The position numbers were made by a program, and so were the translations under genes. Shown piece by piece: positions 60,539 to 64,000 of a stretch of 64,000 nucleotides of DNA. The stretch is from Krasilnikovia cinnamomea (GTDB lineage Bacteria; Actinomycetota; Actinomycetes; Mycobacteriales; Micromonosporaceae). A model generated the notes under the pieces. The model was not told the DNA's origin, searched no databases, and worked only from the letters and a program-made list of their open reading frames with translations. Positions within the stretch are counted from its first letter, which is position 1. The number at the start of each line of letters is the position of its first letter. The stretch spans positions 4,774,001-4,838,000 of the forward strand of contig NZ_SHKY01000001.1 in the NCBI RefSeq assembly GCF_004217545.1. The letters run 5' to 3'.

Positions 60539-61504
60539 CTACGCCCAGCCGCGCCGTGCCGCCAGCCAGGCCAGTGCCTGAGCGCCGCTGAACCGCTGGT
60601 GCTGGCGGCTGTGCGGGGACGCGCTGCTGGGCCCGCCGGCCGCCCGGACCAGCCAGTATCCGGCCAGCGCGGCCAGCGCCCCGTCGACGCCGCCGGGGGG
60701 TGCCTGCCAGGGCGCCAGCAGGGCGTCGGCGTCGAGGCCGCTCGCGTACGCGCTGACCAGCAGCGTCACGGTGTCGAACCACGGGGCGCCCAGGCACGGC
60801 CAGGTCCAGTCGCACAGCCAGGCGGCGCCCGTACGGTCGATGAGCACGTTGTCGACGCGCAGGTCGCCGTGCACCATCCCGGTGCCCGCCGCGAGCGCCG
60901 GCAGCGCCGCCTCGAGCCCCACCAGCTCACCGAGCCGCGCGGGCACCCACGCGGGGACCGGGGGCATCGCCTCGTGGCCGGCGGCGATCGCGTGCCACCA
61001 GGAGAACTCGGCGCGCAGGATCCCGTCCAGCGGTGGCAGCCCGACAGCGGACAGCTCCGCGGCCGGGGTGTGCAGCGCCGCCGCGGCCGCCGACCACGCG
61101 CGCAGGGCCGCCGCCAGCTCGGCCGGGGCCCACGGCAGGACCGGCACGTGCCCGTCGACCGGGTCGAGGCAGAGCACGAACCAGCCGGCCGCCGTGAGGG
61201 TCCAGCGCGGGCGTGCGGCGGGTACGCCGGGCGGCAGGGCGGCCGTGATCGCGGCCTCGCGGGCGTACCAGTCGGCGGTGGGGTCGGCCGTGGGGGCGGC
61301 CTTGACGAACCCGCGCGCGCCGGTCGCGGTGGTGACCAGAGCTGCGAACGCCGTGGTGAAGCCGCCACCGGCCGAGACCGCGGCCACCACCGGACCGCCC
61401 AGGCGGGCGCCGATCGCCTCGCGCACGGCCGCCGGCAGCGCGGACCAGTCCGGGCGGACGGCGGTGGCGCCGTACGGGACGTCAGGCAGCGAGACGGCAC
61501 GCAT
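60539..61504 (-). CDS. aminoglycoside phosphotransferase (APH) family protein
   Basis: 321 aa with a protein-kinase-like APH fold. The catalytic loop is GMVHGDLRVDNVLID (HGDxxxxN, near 214-228), and the metal site is AWLCDWTWPCLGAPWFD (DW, near 233-249). An N-terminal lobe ends in ARGFVKAAP (the ATP-binding Lys). Such proteins phosphorylate antibiotics, choline or other small molecules; this one is distant from known resistance enzymes, so resistance should not be assumed. ATG 61504 is preferred to 61513. It is divergent from the DUF4240 gene, with 71 bp between. Confidence 0.85.
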   Translation of the reverse strand: MRAVSLPDVPYGATAVRPDWSALPAAVREAIGARLGGPVVAAVSAGGGFTTAFAALVTTATGARGFVKAAPTADPTADWYAREAAITAALPPGVPAARPRWTLTAAGWFVLCLDPVDGHVPVLPWAPAELAAALRAWSAAAAALHTPAAELSAVGLPPLDGILRAEFSWWHAIAAGHEAMPPVPAWVPARLGELVGLEAALPALAAGTGMVHGDLRVDNVLIDRTGAAWLCDWTWPCLGAPWFDTVTLLVSAYASGLDADALLAPWQAPPGGVDGALAALAGYWLVRAAGGPSSASPHSRQHQRFSGAQALAWLAARRGWA

Positions 61505-61575
61505 GCCGACCATCCTGCCGGTGCCTGGCAAACGCCGAACCGACAATGTCGCACCCGGCTGGCAGCATCCCCGGC

Positions 61576-62109
61576 ATGAGAACGGACGACTTCTGGGCGG
61601 TGATCGGCCGGGCGACCGCCGATCGGCCGGGCACACCCGAGGAGGTGGCCGAGCGTGCCGTGGCCGAGCTGGCCGCCCGCGAGCCGCAGGAGATCGTCGC
61701 CTGGGCCCGGCACCTCGACAAGGTGCTGGCCGCCTCCGCGACGGAGGACCTGTGGGCGGCGGCATATCTGATCAACGGCGGGTGCTCGGACGACGGCTTC
61801 GACCACTTCCGCGGCTGGCTGATCGCGCACGGCCGGGAGGCGCTGGCCCACGCCGTGCGGGCGCCGGATTCGCTGGCCGAGCTGCCCCCGGTGCGGGCCG
61901 CCGCGCACAACGGCGCCGTCTTCGAGGCGGAGGAGGTCCTGGCCGTCCCGGCCCGGGCGTACGAGCGGGCCACCGGCGGCGCGCTGCCACCGTCCCCGGC
62001 GCCGCCGGGGCGTCCGGATCCCGACCAGCTGTGGGACTTCGACGACGAGGACGAGATGCGCCGCCGCCTGCCACGGCTGTCCGCGCTGTTCCTGGAGCCG
62101 CCCGAGTAA
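61576..62109 (+). CDS. DUF4240 family protein
   Basis: 177 aa, soluble. MRTDDFWAVIGRA at the N-terminus, AAAYLINGGCSDDGFDHFRGWLIAHG in the middle and the acidic tail LWDFDDEDEMRRRLPRLSALF are typical of DUF4240 proteins, which are common in Streptomyces and Micromonosporaceae. The function is unknown. ATG 61576 has CAGCAT 7 nt upstream, possibly a leaderless start. Confidence 0.85.
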   Translation: MRTDDFWAVIGRATADRPGTPEEVAERAVAELAAREPQEIVAWARHLDKVLAASATEDLWAAAYLINGGCSDDGFDHFRGWLIAHGREALAHAVRAPDSLAELPPVRAAAHNGAVFEAEEVLAVPARAYERATGGALPPSPAPPGRPDPDQLWDFDDEDEMRRRLPRLSALFLEPPE

Positions 62110-62152
62110 GACGGCCCCAGGGCGCCGGGTGTAAGAGCCGGGTGGGACAGAG

Positions 62153-63787
62153 CTACGAGGCCAGGGGGCTGGCGTCCCGCCAGCGACGCCGTTTCGGGGC
62201 GGTGGCGTTCGGGGCGAGGTGGACCCGGTTCCGGCCGCCCCGCTTCGCCCGGTAGAGGGCCTCGTCCGCCTCGCTGAGCAGCTCGCGCTGGGTGCTGTCC
62301 GGGGTGGCCGCGGACACCCCGATGCTGATCGTGACCGGAAGCTCCCCGGTGAGCGGCTGCCACGGGTGCTCGGCGATGCTCTGGCGCAGCTCTTCCAGGC
62401 GGGTCACGGCCCGGCAGGGGTCGGTGCCGCGCACCACGAGGAGGAACTCCTCACCGCCGAGGCGGGCGGCGAAGCCGTCGGGGCCGGTCTCGACCGTGTC
62501 GAGCAGGCCCGCGACTGCGGTGAGCACCTGGTCGCCGGCCTCGTGCGAGAGGGTGTCGTTGATGCGCTTGAAGTGGTCGAGGTCGAGCAGCGCGATGGTG
62601 ACGGGCGAGCCCTCCGCGGCGGCGCGGTGCAGCAGCGCCGGCAGGTGCTCGTCGACGTAGCGGCGGTTACGCAGGCCGGTGAGGGCGTCGCGGAGCGCCT
62701 GCTCACGGAACCACTCGGCCTGGCGGCGCGCCTCGGCCACCTCGAACATGACCTGCCGGTTGCGGGCCTGGACTTCGCGTTCGGCGCTGCTGAGGCGTTC
62801 CTGGGCGGCGTTGAAGTCACTCAGTGCGAGGTAGGCGCCCTTGTAGTCGCCGGCGGCCGCGTGGATCTCGGACAGCTCGAACAGGGCCTGGGCGGCGTTG
62901 TACGTCAGGGACAGCCGCTCGCTCTCCTGCTGGACCTGCGTGACCGTGCGCAGCGCCGCGGCCAGGTCGCCCTTGCGTCGTTGCACGAGCGCCAGGGTGA
63001 GCAGGAGATCCGTTTCGGCGTCGGCGTCCTGGGTGAGGTCCTCGCCGCTCAGGGCGTCGAGCGCGGCCAGCGCGGCCCGCTCCGCCGCATCGTGGTCGCC
63101 GCAGAGCGTCTCCACCCGCGCCACGGTGTCCAGTACCGAGAAGCCGAGCGGCATCCCGTGGGCCTGCGCGACCTCACGCAACCGTGCGAGCACGGCCCGG
63201 GCCTGCTCCCCGTTGCCCTCCTCGTACTCCGCGTACGCGTAGTTGTTGAGGGCCATGATCCGCTTGTACGGGTTGTCGGTCTCGATCGCGAGCCGGTCGG
63301 CCTCCTCGTACCGCTCGCGGGCGGCGTCGGGGGACCCGGTCCGGGCGAACGCGTCGCCGAGCTTGATCATGCAGGCGATCCGGATCGACACGGGGGTGGT
63401 GTCGTCCTGCGCGTTCACGCACTGCAGGCTGTGATCCAGGGAGGCGCCCATGTCGCCCATCGCCCGGTGCAGCCGGGCCAGCATGCGGTGGGCGCTGGCC
63501 GCCACCGGGCGGCGTTCGTGCGCGTCGGCCCAGGCCAGGACGTCGGAGAGGATCCGCGCCGACGCGGCGAGGTCACCGCGGTACTCGTGCATCGTCGCGC
63601 GCAGCAGCCGGGCGCGCCAGACCAGCTCGGTCTCGCCGTGCGCCTCGGCGGCGCCTTCGATCTCGACCGCGATGCGCTCGGTCGCGGCGACGTCGAAGTC
63701 GCCGTCGTCCTCGAACTGGTCGAGCATCCGGGCGGCCGCGGCGGGGTCGAACGGCGGGACGGGTTCCGCCTCCGGCACTGCGTTCAT
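62153..63787 (-). CDS. diguanylate cyclase with N-terminal TPR-like sensor
   Basis: 544 aa, cytoplasmic. Residues ~20-340 are helical TPR-like repeats (RMLARLHRAMGDMGASLDHS, YAEYEEGNGEQARAVLARL, LSEIHAAAGDYKGAYLALS). A short coiled linker (~345-375) leads to a GGDEF domain (LRDALTGLRNRRYVDEHLPAL, LLDLDHFKRINDTLSHEAGD, RLGGEEFLLVV; active site GGEEF). It should make cyclic di-GMP. The RxxD inhibitory site before GGEEF is missing its Arg, so product inhibition by that route is unlikely. ATG follows GGGAG. A second, nearly identical C-terminus lies upstream at 63850. Confidence 0.93.
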   Translation of the reverse strand: MNAVPEAEPVPPFDPAAAARMLDQFEDDGDFDVAATERIAVEIEGAAEAHGETELVWRARLLRATMHEYRGDLAASARILSDVLAWADAHERRPVAASAHRMLARLHRAMGDMGASLDHSLQCVNAQDDTTPVSIRIACMIKLGDAFARTGSPDAARERYEEADRLAIETDNPYKRIMALNNYAYAEYEEGNGEQARAVLARLREVAQAHGMPLGFSVLDTVARVETLCGDHDAAERAALAALDALSGEDLTQDADAETDLLLTLALVQRRKGDLAAALRTVTQVQQESERLSLTYNAAQALFELSEIHAAAGDYKGAYLALSDFNAAQERLSSAEREVQARNRQVMFEVAEARRQAEWFREQALRDALTGLRNRRYVDEHLPALLHRAAAEGSPVTIALLDLDHFKRINDTLSHEAGDQVLTAVAGLLDTVETGPDGFAARLGGEEFLLVVRGTDPCRAVTRLEELRQSIAEHPWQPLTGELPVTISIGVSAATPDSTQRELLSEADEALYRAKRGGRNRVHLAPNATAPKRRRWRDASPLAS

Positions 63788-63849
63788 CTCTCTCCCTGTG
63801 GAGTCTCTCTCCCTGTGGAGTCCGGCTACGAGCTCCCTTTGGAGTCCGG
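63788..63849. repeat. short direct repeats between GGDEF genes
   Basis: ctctctccctgtggagt occurs twice in a row (about 63788-63821), followed by a looser copy (ctccctttggagt). The copy nearest the gene carries its ribosome binding site, so slippage here could vary the spacing or number of such sites. Confidence 0.7.
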
Positions 63850-64000
63850 CTACGAGGCCAGGCGGGGCGCGTCGCGCCAGCGCCGGCGCTTCGGCTCGAT
63901 GGTGGCCGGGGCGACGCTGATCCGGTCCCGGCCGGCCCGCTTCGCCGTGTACAGCGCCGCGTCGGCCTCACCGAGCAGGCTGCTCTGGGTGCTGTCCGCG
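63850..64000 (-). CDS. GGDEF domain protein, C-terminal end only (cut by window)
   Basis: The last 49 codons of a second diguanylate cyclase: ADSTQSSLLGEADAALYTAK, then RAGRDRIS, ending KRRRWRDAPRLAS. It aligns with the end of 62153-63787 (STQRELLSEADEALYRAKRG ... KRRRWRDASPLAS), so the two are tandem paralogues on the same strand. The active-site part lies outside the window. Confidence 0.85.
   Translation of the reverse strand, partial: ADSTQSSLLGEADAALYTAKRAGRDRISVAPATIEPKRRRWRDAPRLAS

Noticed and set aside
60539..61504. Calling the APH-fold protein an aminoglycoside resistance gene
   Set aside because: Only general family motifs are present; many APH-fold proteins act on other substrates.

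Overview
The window is high-GC DNA, about 70% or more by eye, from an actinomycete. Gene content and order point to Micromonosporaceae, most likely Actinoplanes or a close relative. The order valS-folC-DUF4233-ndk ... rne-rplU-rpmA-obgE ... nadD-rsfS-phosphatase-degV ... comEA-comEC-holA-rpsT matches the block known from Mycobacterium tuberculosis (Rv2448 down to Rv2412), here with extra genes. A chemoreceptor gene is preceded by a good match to the FliA-type promoter described for Actinoplanes flagellar genes, which fits a motile-spore former.

Layout. 1-870: 3' end of a 23S rRNA gene, 5S rRNA and an rRNA terminator. 898-9178: a 24-bp repeat array, a Pro-rich membrane protein, valS, a 57-bp repeat array, folC, a DUF4233 protein, a membrane/VOC fusion and ndk. 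9175-20403: a CxxC alkylhydroperoxidase-like protein, a drug-type ABC exporter with a broken ArsR-type regulator gene, the chemoreceptor, ileS with a T-box leader, an acyltransferase and a second Pro-rich membrane protein. 20943-25776: a tightly overlapped operon of a PAS/GAF/PP2C/HATPase regulator, a STAS protein and a TIGR03960 radical-SAM protein.

25786-38494: a cell-surface glycan locus. It contains a WecE-type aminotransferase, a sugar formyltransferase, rmlA, rmlB, an ArnC-like glycosyltransferase, a GtrA-like flippase candidate, three large GT-C-like membrane proteins and a methyltransferase. It lies between the radical-SAM gene and its usual neighbour, the TIGR03936 gene (38584). The parts add up to a plausible route to a lipid-linked 4-formamido-4,6-dideoxyhexose delivered to the cell surface, resembling the Arn and Gtr systems of Gram-negative bacteria. 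A perfect 15-bp inverted repeat places the WecE-type start codon in its loop.

38584-64000: the TIGR03936 gene (apparently with an ATT start), rne, a lipoprotein, rplU-rpmA-obgE, a GNAT protein, trpS with a Trp-Trp leader peptide and attenuator hairpin, pepN, nadD-rsfS-phosphatase, degV, a PrmC-like methyltransferase, comEA-comEC, holA, rpsT, a phosphotransferase-like protein, a DUF4240 protein, and two tandem TPR/GGDEF genes, the second cut by the window end.

General traits. Many genes overlap by 4 bp (ATGA or GTGA). Several starts lie 6-7 nt after a TANNNT box, suggesting leaderless transcripts. Short tandem repeats are frequent between genes. I saw no transposase, phage gene, CRISPR array or tRNA gene.
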